Below, one piece after another: positions 9,201 through 16,378 of a stretch of DNA of 45,329 nt (its first letter is position 1; every line of letters starts with the position of its first letter). Made by a program: the position numbers and the translations under genes. The DNA lies in the NCBI GenBank assembly GCA_937870795.1, contig CALMWS010000408.1, positions 1 through 45,329 on the forward strand. Direction: 5' to 3'. Below the pieces are notes generated by a model. The model searched no databases. It was given only the letters and a program-made list of their open reading frames with translations, and was not told where the DNA came from. The stretch is from an uncultured Bacteroidota bacterium (GTDB lineage Bacteria > Bacteroidota > Bacteroidia > Chitinophagales > Saprospiraceae).

Positions 9201-11919
9201 TGGTAGTAGCCAGATAATCGTCGGTGTGACAGGCAGCACAGGTATTGGGAGTTTGGGCATAATTGCCATTGTGACAAGTTGCACAATCATTCGCTATTGC
9301 TGCATGTGCCCCATTGAGAGGATAGTATTGATTGTGGATGGCAAATGTGGCAGGTGCCCAACCAGGGGCTGTTGTATGGCAGCTTGCACAATCGGTAGGC
9401 AGGCCTAATGCTACGTGGTTGGGATTAACAGAAGCAGAAAAGTCATTCATGTGGCAATCAACGCAAGCGGTAGATGTACCCTGAAATCCATTGCTGTGGC
9501 AACTAATGCAATCCACAGATACGTGGGCTCCTGTAAGTGGAAATTGAGTGGTATTGTGATCAAACACCACATCTGCATCCCCGGTTGGGTGACAAGCAAG
9601 GCAGGCATTGGATTGATAAATGTAACCGGGTATGCCATTGTGTACATCATTGGTCTCAGGATTCTGATGACAAGTCACACAAGTAAACTCAGCATAGTTG
9701 GATGGATTGGTGTGGCATTCGTTGCACTGCATCCATGTACCCTGGTGTTTTCCACTATATATGGGAAAGTATTGTCCATCATGGTTAAATGTAGAAGGCT
9801 GCCATGCGGTCTCACTATGACAAGAAGCGCAATCCGTAGGGAATTGTGCTGTTTGGTGGTTGGGATCCGTGGTTGCATTGTAATCGCTTTGATGGCATGC
9901 CATGCATGTATTGGGCGTATTATTGTAATTGCCATTGTGACATGCTGCACAATCATTGGCAATGCCAGCATGCGCTCCATTCAACTGGTAATAATTATTA
10001 TGGACAGCAAAAGTCGCTGGAGACCAACCTGGTGCCGTCGTATGGCAAGTCGCACAATCGGTAGACAAGCCCAATGCTGGGTGACTGGGGTTGACACTGC
10101 TATTAAAATCGGACAAATGGCAATCCACACAGGCGGTAGAAGTGCCAACAAAACCATTGGCATGACAGCTGATACAGGCCACCGAGGTGTGGGCACCCGT
10201 TAAAGGAAATTGGGTTGTATTGTGGTCAAAAGCATTGTCTGCATCTCCTGTGGGGTGACAGGCAAGACAGGCGTTGTCCTGATAGTTATAACCGCTGACA
10301 CTGGCATGGGCATCATTAGTCTCAGGATTAAGGTGGCAGCTCACGCAGGTAAATTCAGCGTAGTTGGCCGGGTCTTTGTGGCACTCTGTACATTGCATCC
10401 ACACGCCATTGTGTTTTCCGCTGTATATCGGAAAATACTGGCCATCGTGGTTAAAAGTAGAGGGTTGCCATGCGCCTTCACTGTGACAAGTTGCGCAATC
10501 CTGTGAAAAATGATTCAATTTGTGATTAGGGTCAGTGGTTGCATTGTAATCGGATATATGACAACCGGCACAATTGTTGGGCGTATTATTGTAATTGCCA
10601 TTGTGACAGGCTGCACAATCATTGGCTATGGTTGCATGGGCTCCATTGAGTGCATAATAATCATTGTGTATATCAAATCTGGCAGGTGCCCACCCTGGCT
10701 CGGTAGAGTGGCAAGCCTTACAATCATCTGAAAAATGTAAGTCAATGTGATCGGGGTTGGCAGCTTCTGTAAAATGTTGCTGGTGGCAGGACTTACATTC
10801 TGTAGGGGTGCCCTGGTATCCATTGGCGTGACAGGCAACACAATCCAAAATCTTATGGGCTCCCGTCAATGGGAATTGGGTTGCATTATGGTCAAAAGCC
10901 ATAGAGGCATCACCAGTGGGGTGACAAGCCAGGCACGCATTGTCCTGATAGGTATATCCAGCCACCAGCTGGTGAGCAGTATTGGTCTCTGGATTTTTAT
11001 GACAAACGACACAAGAAGCCACTGCATAGTTGCCTGGATCTGTATGGCAGGAGGCACAACTCTCCCATGTACCCTGGTGTTTTCCCGAATATATTGGAAA
11101 ATATTTGCCATCGTGTTCCCGATAATCCACGGGCTTCCACCCCGGAGTAAGATCGTGACATTGCTTACAATCAGTATTGAATGACAGGAGGGTGTGGTTG
11201 GGATTTGTGGTGGACTTAAATGTTTGCTCGTGGCAGCTGTAACAATCCGGGGAAGCAGTTGAATAGTCGCCTCCTATGTGACAAGCTGCACAATCGCTGA
11301 TAGCGTGGCCCTGCTCCAGTGGAAAGAAGCTATGATCAACCGTCTGGGTGTTCCAATCCGTACCATTGAGGCTGTGACAAGATGAACAATCGGTAGAAAA
11401 TCCAAATTTGATGTGATCAGGTTGGGTAGTGCTCGTATAATCAGCCCTATGACACGAAATACAGTCTACACCCGTGGGTGCAAATCTGAGATTGGTTTCT
11501 GTATTGTGACAGGCATTACAATTGACGGTTGCATGCACACCCATTAAAGGGAAAGCCGTGCGTTCGTGCAGCTGCGTTACGTTGTCAACCAGCCAGGAAT
11601 CAGCGGTGTGACACCTGGCACAATCGTTTCCTACCGTTTGTTGGTGCACATCGGTATGACAGGCATTACAACTCTTTTCGGTCTTTTTAAATTCCAGTGA
11701 GGTGTGGCAGGATCTGCATTCAAGATCACGGTGTTGACCGGTAAGTGCAAATTCGGTGCTATCATGTGAAAACGTTGCATTTTGCGCATAAGTCCAACTT
11801 TCAGGACTATGGCATTTGGCACAATCCATAGCAAAACCAGCTCCGTGGGGAGACGATTGTGCTGAAAGCTGAGCTGCCAACAGCAAGCAAAAAGCTATTA
11901 TTGATGACAGTCTACGCAT
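6220..11919 (-). CDS. Giant 76-CxxCH c-type cytochrome B
   Basis: A complete 1899-aa exported cytochrome. A signal peptide ends near LSAQ (residue 21) and the rest is almost entirely haem-binding repeat: I count 76 CxxCH motifs, about one per 25 residues. A nine-motif leader is followed by alternating modules: six-CxxCH units (marked by FNHDGQYFPIYSG, ACLACHP and FPLTGAH) and 76-aa three-CxxCH units (marked by TTAPGW and NTPNTC). The order is 6-3-6-3-6-3-6-3-6-3-3-6-3-3-3, then a six-unit cut after its fourth motif, ending HPNGED. Non-motif histidines match the CxxCH number in each repeat, implying bis-His haems. There is no lipobox and no T9SS sorting domain. The ATG lies inside the last codons of the 23-haem gene (22-bp overlap) and the stop is 2 bp before the barrel gene, so the three are translationally linked. 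Role as electron conduit or wire is inferred. Confidence 0.96.
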   Translation of the reverse strand: MRRLSSIIAFCLLLAAQLSAQSSPHGAGFAMDCAKCHSPESWTYAQNATFSHDSTEFALTGQHRDLECRSCHTSLEFKKTEKSCNACHTDVHQQTVGNDCARCHTADSWLVDNVTQLHERTAFPLMGVHATVNCNACHNTETNLRFAPTGVDCISCHRADYTSTTQPDHIKFGFSTDCSSCHSLNGTDWNTQTVDHSFFPLEQGHAISDCAACHIGGDYSTASPDCYSCHEQTFKSTTNPNHTLLSFNTDCKQCHDLTPGWKPVDYREHDGKYFPIYSGKHQGTWESCASCHTDPGNYAVASCVVCHKNPETNTAHQLVAGYTYQDNACLACHPTGDASMAFDHNATQFPLTGAHKILDCVACHANGYQGTPTECKSCHQQHFTEAANPDHIDLHFSDDCKACHSTEPGWAPARFDIHNDYYALNGAHATIANDCAACHNGNYNNTPNNCAGCHISDYNATTDPNHKLNHFSQDCATCHSEGAWQPSTFNHDGQYFPIYSGKHNGVWMQCTECHKDPANYAEFTCVSCHLNPETNDAHASVSGYNYQDNACLACHPTGDADNAFDHNTTQFPLTGAHTSVACISCHANGFVGTSTACVDCHLSDFNSSVNPSHPALGLSTDCATCHTTAPGWSPATFAVHNNYYQLNGAHAGIANDCAACHNGNYNNTPNTCMACHQSDYNATTDPNHQTAQFPTDCASCHSETAWQPSTFNHDGQYFPIYSGKHQGTWMQCNECHTNPSNYAEFTCVTCHQNPETNDVHNGIPGYIYQSNACLACHPTGDADVVFDHNTTQFPLTGAHVSVDCISCHSNGFQGTSTACVDCHMNDFSASVNPNHVALGLPTDCASCHTTAPGWAPATFAIHNQYYPLNGAHAAIANDCATCHNGNYAQTPNTCAACHTDDYLATTNPNHVAAQFPNDCASCHSEQSWVPSNFNHDGQYFPIYSGSHNGQWTQCVDCHSNPSNYAQVVCITCHQNPETNDQHQTVGGYVYSNAACLACHPQGEATGSTFNHNATAFPLTGGHIGVDCIQCHANGYQGTTIVCVDCHMDNFTTSADPNHVALNIPTDCAMCHTTAPGWSPATFPIHNQYYALNGAHAAVANDCAACHSSGYSNTPNTCNGCHNANYVATTNPNHVTAQFPTDCASCHNENAWMPASFDHDGLYFPIYSGSHNGQWMQCAECHNNPSNYAQFNCLGCHQNPETNNQHQGVGGYAYSNAACLACHPQGEATGTTFNHNATAFPLTGGHIGVDCIQCHANGYQGTTTVCADCHMDNFSASTDPNHVALNMPTDCAMCHTTSPGWSPATFPIHNQYYPLTGGHAVVANDCAVCHNGSYSNTPNTCNDCHNSQYVATNNPNHGALGISTDCASCHTTAPGWSPATFAVHNNYYVLNGAHAAIANDCAVCHNGNYNNTPNTCNGCHNDDYTSTTNPNHVTANFPTDCASCHNENAWVPSSFDHDGLYFPIYSGEHEGEWNACTDCHTNPNNYAVFTCITCHTNPQTNNEHNGVGGYSYNSPACLACHPQGEATASSFNHNATAFPITGAHQGLSCAECHSAGYQGTPSACVACHNAEYQSSTDPNHTALGLSTDCASCHTTTAGWSPATFAVHNNYYPLTGAHAAISNDCVACHSNGYTNTPNNCNGCHNTNYTSASNPNHVTLGLSTDCASCHTTAPGWSPATFAVHNNYYPLTGAHAAVANDCALCHSGGNYNNTPSDCFGCHSSDYNGTNNPDHQTLNLSTNCASCHTTDPGWAPATFPNHNSYYALVGAHATIANDCAACHNGNYNNTPNTCYGCHATAYNTANSPNHISAGFPTDCVTCHGQSQWTPANWDHDDMYFPIFSGQHEGEWDQCSDCHTNANNYSVFTCLTCHHQNSTNSEHNGVSGYQYNSNACYACHPNGED
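6223..11169 (-). repeat. 669-bp super-repeats (223 aa, 9 CxxCH) in cytochrome B
   Basis: From motif 10 to the C-terminus the gene is a series of related blocks. The basic super-repeat is a six-CxxCH module (~147 aa) plus a three-CxxCH module (76 aa), together 223 aa or 669 bp. For example, the ATAGCCATTGGCATGACATT region near 8815 matches that near 8146 at a distance of 669 bp. Adjacent copies are very similar but not identical at DNA level. In the C-terminal third the three-CxxCH module is doubled and then tripled. Confidence 0.85.
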
Positions 11920-13736
11920 GCAAATTTTTCTATTTTATAAATGGTGGTAAGCTTGCCATCTACCATCGTTTCCTTATGGCATTTGATGCAAGCCAGTCCT
12001 TCATGCCCTCCTTCCAATTTGAATTGGGTCTGACTGTGGTCAAATTTATTGGGTTTCCAATCCGCAAAGCCATGGCAACGACTGCAATCCGTTGCCCCTT
12101 GTTGTTCAAACTGATCTCCGTGTACATTGTCATGACAGTTAACGCACTCAGTCTCCAAATCCCTAAATTTTTGCACACGTTGGCCTGATTTCTCCTCAAA
12201 GTGGCATTTGGCACAACCTATGGAAGCATGTTTTCCTTCCAATGCCCAACCAGTGCTACCGTGATCAAAAGTGACAATTGACCATGCCTCGGTCTGGTGG
12301 CAACTCTTACAGGAAGATTCACCATAATACCTGACATCCATGTAAGCCTGATGTATGTCTTCATGGCAATCCTTGCACTGCTGATTGGGCAGATTAAATT
12401 CCCACTTATTTTCCTTCATATGGCAGGCATTGCACGGCGTAGCCTGATGGGCTCCTTCCAGGGCAAAGGTGCTTTTTTCGTGCTGCTCCAGGGTAAAGGT
12501 CGAAGGCATAAAGCCCGTTTCTTTGTGGCAAGAGGCACAGTCGGGATACAATTGTTTTTTTGTATTAAAATCCCCTTCGTGATAATCTTTGTGACAGTCC
12601 ATGCACTTATCATGTGCCATGGCTGTAGTGAGGTCTTGCTTGTGACAAGTGCGACAATCCACTTGCTGGTGTTTACCCAATAAGGCAAAACCGGTAGAAT
12701 TGTGATCAAAGTTGTCCAGCTTGGGTGTTTTACCGGATTTAAATGAATTCTGGTTGTGACAATCCAAACACTTGTTGCCAAATTTGCCTTCGTGCACGTC
12801 ATCATGGCAAGTGCGACAATCATTGACATCTTTTGATTTGAATTCTTTAAAATGACCTCCCAGGCCAAAACTCTTTTCGTGGCATTCACGGCAATCGAGT
12901 TTTTGGTGTTTACCTACCAGGGTAAAGCCCGTGATGCTGTGGTTAAATCCTTGTCCTGCTACAATTTTATGGAATGACTCTTCATTGTGACATGCTTTGC
13001 ATTGATTGCCAAAGGCGCCTTTGTGCACATCGTTGTGACAGCTGCTGCAATTTTTAAAGGATGCTACAGCAAATTTCTGATATTCTTTGCCGTTGCGCAT
13101 TTCTACTTTGTGACACGACGCACAATCAACTGTTTTGTGAGCCCCAACCAATGGGAATTCGGTTTTGCCGTGGTTAAATAAAGAAGCAGGTTTAAACTTG
13201 TTGAAATTGTGGCAGGAAGCGCAGTCAGAAGACAAGCTCTTCTGGTGATAATCTTCATGGCAGCTAAGACATTTTGTGTCCAAACCTAAAAACGTATCAG
13301 GCTTCTTTTTCAATGTAGGGGAGGCAATGTGATCTGCTTGATGGCATTTTTTGCAATCCGATATTTTATGCCCTCCTTTTAATTCATACCCTGTAAGCTT
13401 ATGGTCAAAAGTTTTCTGGTCAAAACGGATCATATCAAATTTGAGGCCATGGTGATCACTGTGACATGAAATACATTCTTTGCCTTTTACTGCCGAAGAA
13501 GCGTGGTACCCCTTTTTGGCGGATACCCTGGCGTTGAGTTCTTTGTGACACGCAAGGCATTTTTGCTCGGCGATCTTGGCACCTATGTTGTGACACTGGG
13601 TACAGTTTGATAAACCTTCCAATTGGCTGTGCCCCTGGGCCAATTTGCCAGGTGAAAGTTGCGCCAATACAAATACAGAGCAGAGCACCCAAAGTGCTGC
13701 GGTCAAAATACCTCTGCTATGTTTTTGTAGGATCAT
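11898..13736 (-). CDS. 23-haem c-type cytochrome (cytochrome c3/c7-like repeats)
   Basis: A 612-aa exported protein with 23 CxxCH motifs. A long signal sequence ends near VLAQ (about residue 26). The body is a repeat of the type F-x-H-x2-T-x-F-x-L-x-G-x-H followed by CxxCH, then CxxCH-x-DVH and another CxxCH. Each three-CxxCH repeat carries three extra His residues for distal ligation. It is Lys-rich and more regular in charge than the two giants, so it is a distinct paralogue. It ends CVDCHQ directly at the stop. It starts 2 bp after the stop of the ferredoxin-flavoprotein gene and overlaps the start of cytochrome B by 22 bp. This places it between the membrane reductase and the giant cytochrome, as a periplasmic bridge (inferred). 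Confidence 0.95.
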   Translation of the reverse strand: MILQKHSRGILTAALWVLCSVFVLAQLSPGKLAQGHSQLEGLSNCTQCHNIGAKIAEQKCLACHKELNARVSAKKGYHASSAVKGKECISCHSDHHGLKFDMIRFDQKTFDHKLTGYELKGGHKISDCKKCHQADHIASPTLKKKPDTFLGLDTKCLSCHEDYHQKSLSSDCASCHNFNKFKPASLFNHGKTEFPLVGAHKTVDCASCHKVEMRNGKEYQKFAVASFKNCSSCHNDVHKGAFGNQCKACHNEESFHKIVAGQGFNHSITGFTLVGKHQKLDCRECHEKSFGLGGHFKEFKSKDVNDCRTCHDDVHEGKFGNKCLDCHNQNSFKSGKTPKLDNFDHNSTGFALLGKHQQVDCRTCHKQDLTTAMAHDKCMDCHKDYHEGDFNTKKQLYPDCASCHKETGFMPSTFTLEQHEKSTFALEGAHQATPCNACHMKENKWEFNLPNQQCKDCHEDIHQAYMDVRYYGESSCKSCHQTEAWSIVTFDHGSTGWALEGKHASIGCAKCHFEEKSGQRVQKFRDLETECVNCHDNVHGDQFEQQGATDCSRCHGFADWKPNKFDHSQTQFKLEGGHEGLACIKCHKETMVDGKLTTIYKIEKFACVDCHQ

Positions 13737-13738
13737 AT

Positions 13739-15070
13739 TTATCTCTTATGCGATTTCACTGTATAACCAAAACGTTTTTGTATTTCAATGCCCGACTTCT
13801 CCAAAAACTGGGTAGGCAATTCTCCTCCTGCAAAGATGTACACCAGATCATTGGGCATAACTTCAGCACCTTCCGGTCCTTGCAATGTCACCGTATCTTT
13901 ATCTATTAATGTCACCTGCGTATTAAAGGCCATGTCCAACAAGCCGGATTTGATGGCGTTTTGAATACTGCTTTCGTTTTTGGGCTTGAGTCTGCTGAAT
14001 TTATCACTTCTGTAAGATAAGGTCACCTTATTACCGTTGGCAAGTAAAATAGCACTTTCGATGGCTGAATCCCCTCCTCCAACTACCAATACATTTTTGC
14101 CTTGTATGAGCTCGGGTTCCAGCAATCTGTAGGCAACTTTTTCAAGTTCTTCTCCTTTCACTCCCAATTTTCGGGGAGTACCCCTACGGCCTATGGCCAG
14201 CAATACTTTATGGGTCAAGTACCTAGTGCCATCGTGACTTACCACTTCAAAATTGGAATTGCTTTTGGCAATGGTCTCTACCTTGCTTTGTTCTCTTACA
14301 TCGATGCCGTGCTTATGGATTACTTCATTCCAGAGAGCCAACAATTCCGTCTTACTGGTTTCAAATAGTTTAACCTTGCCGTGTCCCGGAAAATCCATTG
14401 GGTTGGTCATTACAATTTTTGCCCTTGGAAAATTGAAAACGGTACCACCCAGGCTATCTTGTTCAAGCACAACTGCCTTTAAACCCAGCAATTTGGCCTG
14501 AACCGAAGCCGATATACCTGCAGGGCCTGCTCCTACAATTACCAGATCGTATTCCGCTCCATGGTTTTTATCAACGGTTTTATTGATTTCAATAACAGAT
14601 TGTTTGCCCTGCTCCACACTGTTTTTAATCAAGCCCATGCCACCCAATTCACCAGCTATGAAAATGCCCTGTACATTGCTTTCAAAGTTTTGATTGACGT
14701 GTGGCAAATCTACGCCCCTCTTTTCTGTACCTATTCTCAGGGATATGGCTTCTACCGGACATGCATGGAAACAGGCACCATGACCCACACATTTAGAAGC
14801 ATTCACGAGGGTTGCCCTGCCATTGCGTATGCCAATGATATCCTGCTCCGGACAAGCCAGCACACAGGCCCCACTTTTGATACAAGTGTTGAGATCAATA
14901 AATGGATGCAATGAAACGGGTTCGTGGATGCCCTCGGCTTTGGCCTTTTCTATTTTTTCACCTACCAGTGTCGACTCTTTTTTTAGTTTGCGCAAATAAA
15001 AAAACAGGATGCCTCCGCACATCAGTATGGCAATTCCATAAATTCCTATTTCTTCAATCGACCATCCCAT
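13739..15070 (-). CDS. Membrane-anchored ferredoxin-flavin NAD(P)H oxidoreductase
   Basis: A 443-aa protein; ATG 15070 lies one base after the stop of the upstream membrane gene, while an in-frame ATG at 15100 would add 10 residues. One TM helix (about 7-25) followed by RKLKK puts the rest in the cytoplasm. A two-cluster ferredoxin domain has C63-x5-C69-x3-C73-P and C94-x5-C100-x3-C104-P; the usual second Cys of each cluster is Ser66 and His97. Next comes GIFIAGELGG (135-144), then a thioredoxin-reductase-like FAD Rossmann fold (GAGPAG, 180-185) and an NAD(P) site (GGGDSA, 331-336). No TrxR-type redox-active CxxC is present. It probably takes electrons from NAD(P)H and passes them to the adjacent b-type cytochrome, as the separate dehydrogenase half of a NOX-like reductase (inferred). 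Confidence 0.88.
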   Translation of the reverse strand: MGWSIEEIGIYGIAILMCGGILFFYLRKLKKESTLVGEKIEKAKAEGIHEPVSLHPFIDLNTCIKSGACVLACPEQDIIGIRNGRATLVNASKCVGHGACFHACPVEAISLRIGTEKRGVDLPHVNQNFESNVQGIFIAGELGGMGLIKNSVEQGKQSVIEINKTVDKNHGAEYDLVIVGAGPAGISASVQAKLLGLKAVVLEQDSLGGTVFNFPRAKIVMTNPMDFPGHGKVKLFETSKTELLALWNEVIHKHGIDVREQSKVETIAKSNSNFEVVSHDGTRYLTHKVLLAIGRRGTPRKLGVKGEELEKVAYRLLEPELIQGKNVLVVGGGDSAIESAILLANGNKVTLSYRSDKFSRLKPKNESSIQNAIKSGLLDMAFNTQVTLIDKDTVTLQGPEGAEVMPNDLVYIFAGGELPTQFLEKSGIEIQKRFGYTVKSHKR

Positions 15071-15071
15071 A

Positions 15072-15932
15072 TCAGAAAATCCATTTATATCCAAATGCAA
15101 GGGTCACCCCTACATGGATAACCATAATAATAAGCATGATCAAAGCAAACGGCAGGTGGGCAATATGCCAGTACCTAAACAATCGTTGCATGAGCATGAG
15201 TCGTTCTATTTTTCGCTGAATGCCCAGCTCCATGCCCATTAGTGCAGAAATAACACGTTTGTTGGCACCGGGAAGCTGCATGGCGTTTAAGCCATTGCTG
15301 AATTTTTTTCGCAATTGCTGGTCTCTAAAATAAGTTTTAAAAAAACCAGGATTGTCGTGCGATTTTCTCTCATCTGTCACCGCATGCCACGCTTCTAAAA
15401 CAAGGGCCGCCTGAGGTCCCGATTCCTGCTTGATCTTTTCTGTCAAATCTTCCTGCATCTCACCTATCTCGGCCAAACTCAACTCCCTTCCATGGATGGT
15501 ACGAGGTATTTGTAAGTATATAAATCTACCTACTACGCCGCTAGCTACAACTGCAACCATGCTCCAGAAACTGATGGATACGATACCTCCAAATTTGAAA
15601 GAAGTGTGAAAAAGAATCATGATGGGTCCAAGGGTACACAAAAAGATGTGAAATTCCAACCAATGTTTGAGCACACCCAATCTCGAAAGTGAGCGGTATC
15701 TTTTTCGGGCCATGTATCCAAAGACTCCAACCAGGATCAACAACGTACCTACAATGCCCAGGCCATGACCATAGATGCCACTGGGCTTGAGGGCTTTGTG
15801 GTCAGGGTGGTAAAAACGCTCTTCCATGCTGGTATTGTAATATGATCCACCATAGTAAAACAAGTATACCGTAACCACAATTACTATTGCAGTCAATGAA
15901 GCAAGGTAGATGCTATGTGCAGTTTTATTCAT
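15072..15932 (-). CDS. Five-helix di-haem b membrane protein (NOX/ferric-reductase-like)
   Basis: A 286-aa integral membrane protein. Start ATG 15932 (MNKTAHS) is preferred to the in-frame ATG 16016 because the extra 28 residues overlap the upstream gene and look non-native. Helices by eye are 8-26, 57-75, 92-110, 122-142 and 258-280, with a charged loop from 143 to 255. Helix 3 has His95 and His109, and helix 5 has His259 and His273: two His-x13-His pairs, the spacing that binds two stacked b haems in NOX/FRE-type reductases. His56 and His256 are further candidates. It overlaps or abuts the ferredoxin-flavoprotein gene and is 47 bp downstream of the small His-rich gene. Likely role: moves electrons across the inner membrane between the flavoprotein and the 23-haem cytochrome. 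I cannot assign it to a named family with certainty. Confidence 0.82.
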   Translation of the reverse strand: MNKTAHSIYLASLTAIVIVVTVYLFYYGGSYYNTSMEERFYHPDHKALKPSGIYGHGLGIVGTLLILVGVFGYMARKRYRSLSRLGVLKHWLEFHIFLCTLGPIMILFHTSFKFGGIVSISFWSMVAVVASGVVGRFIYLQIPRTIHGRELSLAEIGEMQEDLTEKIKQESGPQAALVLEAWHAVTDERKSHDNPGFFKTYFRDQQLRKKFSNGLNAMQLPGANKRVISALMGMELGIQRKIERLMLMQRLFRYWHIAHLPFALIMLIIMVIHVGVTLAFGYKWIF

Positions 15933-15979
15933 GAAAAAAGTATGTGAAAAATTTTTAGCCTTGGCTAAAGAAAATAATA

Positions 15980-16378
15980 TCAGCAGCTGTATACTGAAAT
16001 CTTGGGCGGTTGCCATGATTCTCCCTGGTAGAGAGATATGAAATGATCTTGAAAAATAAAGGTGTTGCCACGATTTTCAAAAACAATCAAAGGTGCAATT
16101 GATTCACTGAGAAGTGGTTTGGGTACTATGCAGTGACTGACAGCCACATCCTGATGATCTGACTTAAAAGGAAGTTTCATATCCTTTTCCGCATCGGCGT
16201 AAACCTTGTTGCCACAATTGTAATGGTGCTGGATAAAATCAAAAAAATCCATACTGGCATCAGCTATCTTATGCTCCTGGTAATGCATCCACATAAATGG
16301 AAGCTTGGCCAACTCCGATCCTGGAATCAATGCCATCAAATATACCATAAGCAGTAGCCGTGCCAATTGCCTCTTCAT
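15980..16378 (-). CDS. Small exported His-rich protein at operon head
   Basis: A 132-aa protein starting MKRQLARLL with a hydrophobic signal segment (residues 5-18). The start at 16378 was chosen over an upstream in-frame ATG at 16468 because the extra 30 residues read like translated leader. The mature part has MWMHYQEHK, FIQHHYNCGNK, DMKLPFKSDH and SHC, so it is rich in His with two Cys. It resembles a small periplasmic protein of unknown function that I recall beside metal-related TonB receptors in Bacteroidota. It is the first gene of the minus-strand cytochrome cluster. A role in metal or haem handling is a guess. Confidence 0.7.
   Translation of the reverse strand: MKRQLARLLLMVYLMALIPGSELAKLPFMWMHYQEHKIADASMDFFDFIQHHYNCGNKVYADAEKDMKLPFKSDHQDVAVSHCIVPKPLLSESIAPLIVFENRGNTFIFQDHFISLYQGESWQPPKISVYSC

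Noticed and set aside
13739-15070. Thioredoxin reductase
   Set aside because: The redox-active CxxC is missing and the protein has a TM anchor and ferredoxin domain.
15933-16016. In-frame N-terminal extension (28 aa) of the di-haem b membrane protein
   Set aside because: It would overlap the small His-rich gene, and its sequence adds an unmatched hydrophobic stretch; ATG 15932 gives a normal first TM helix.
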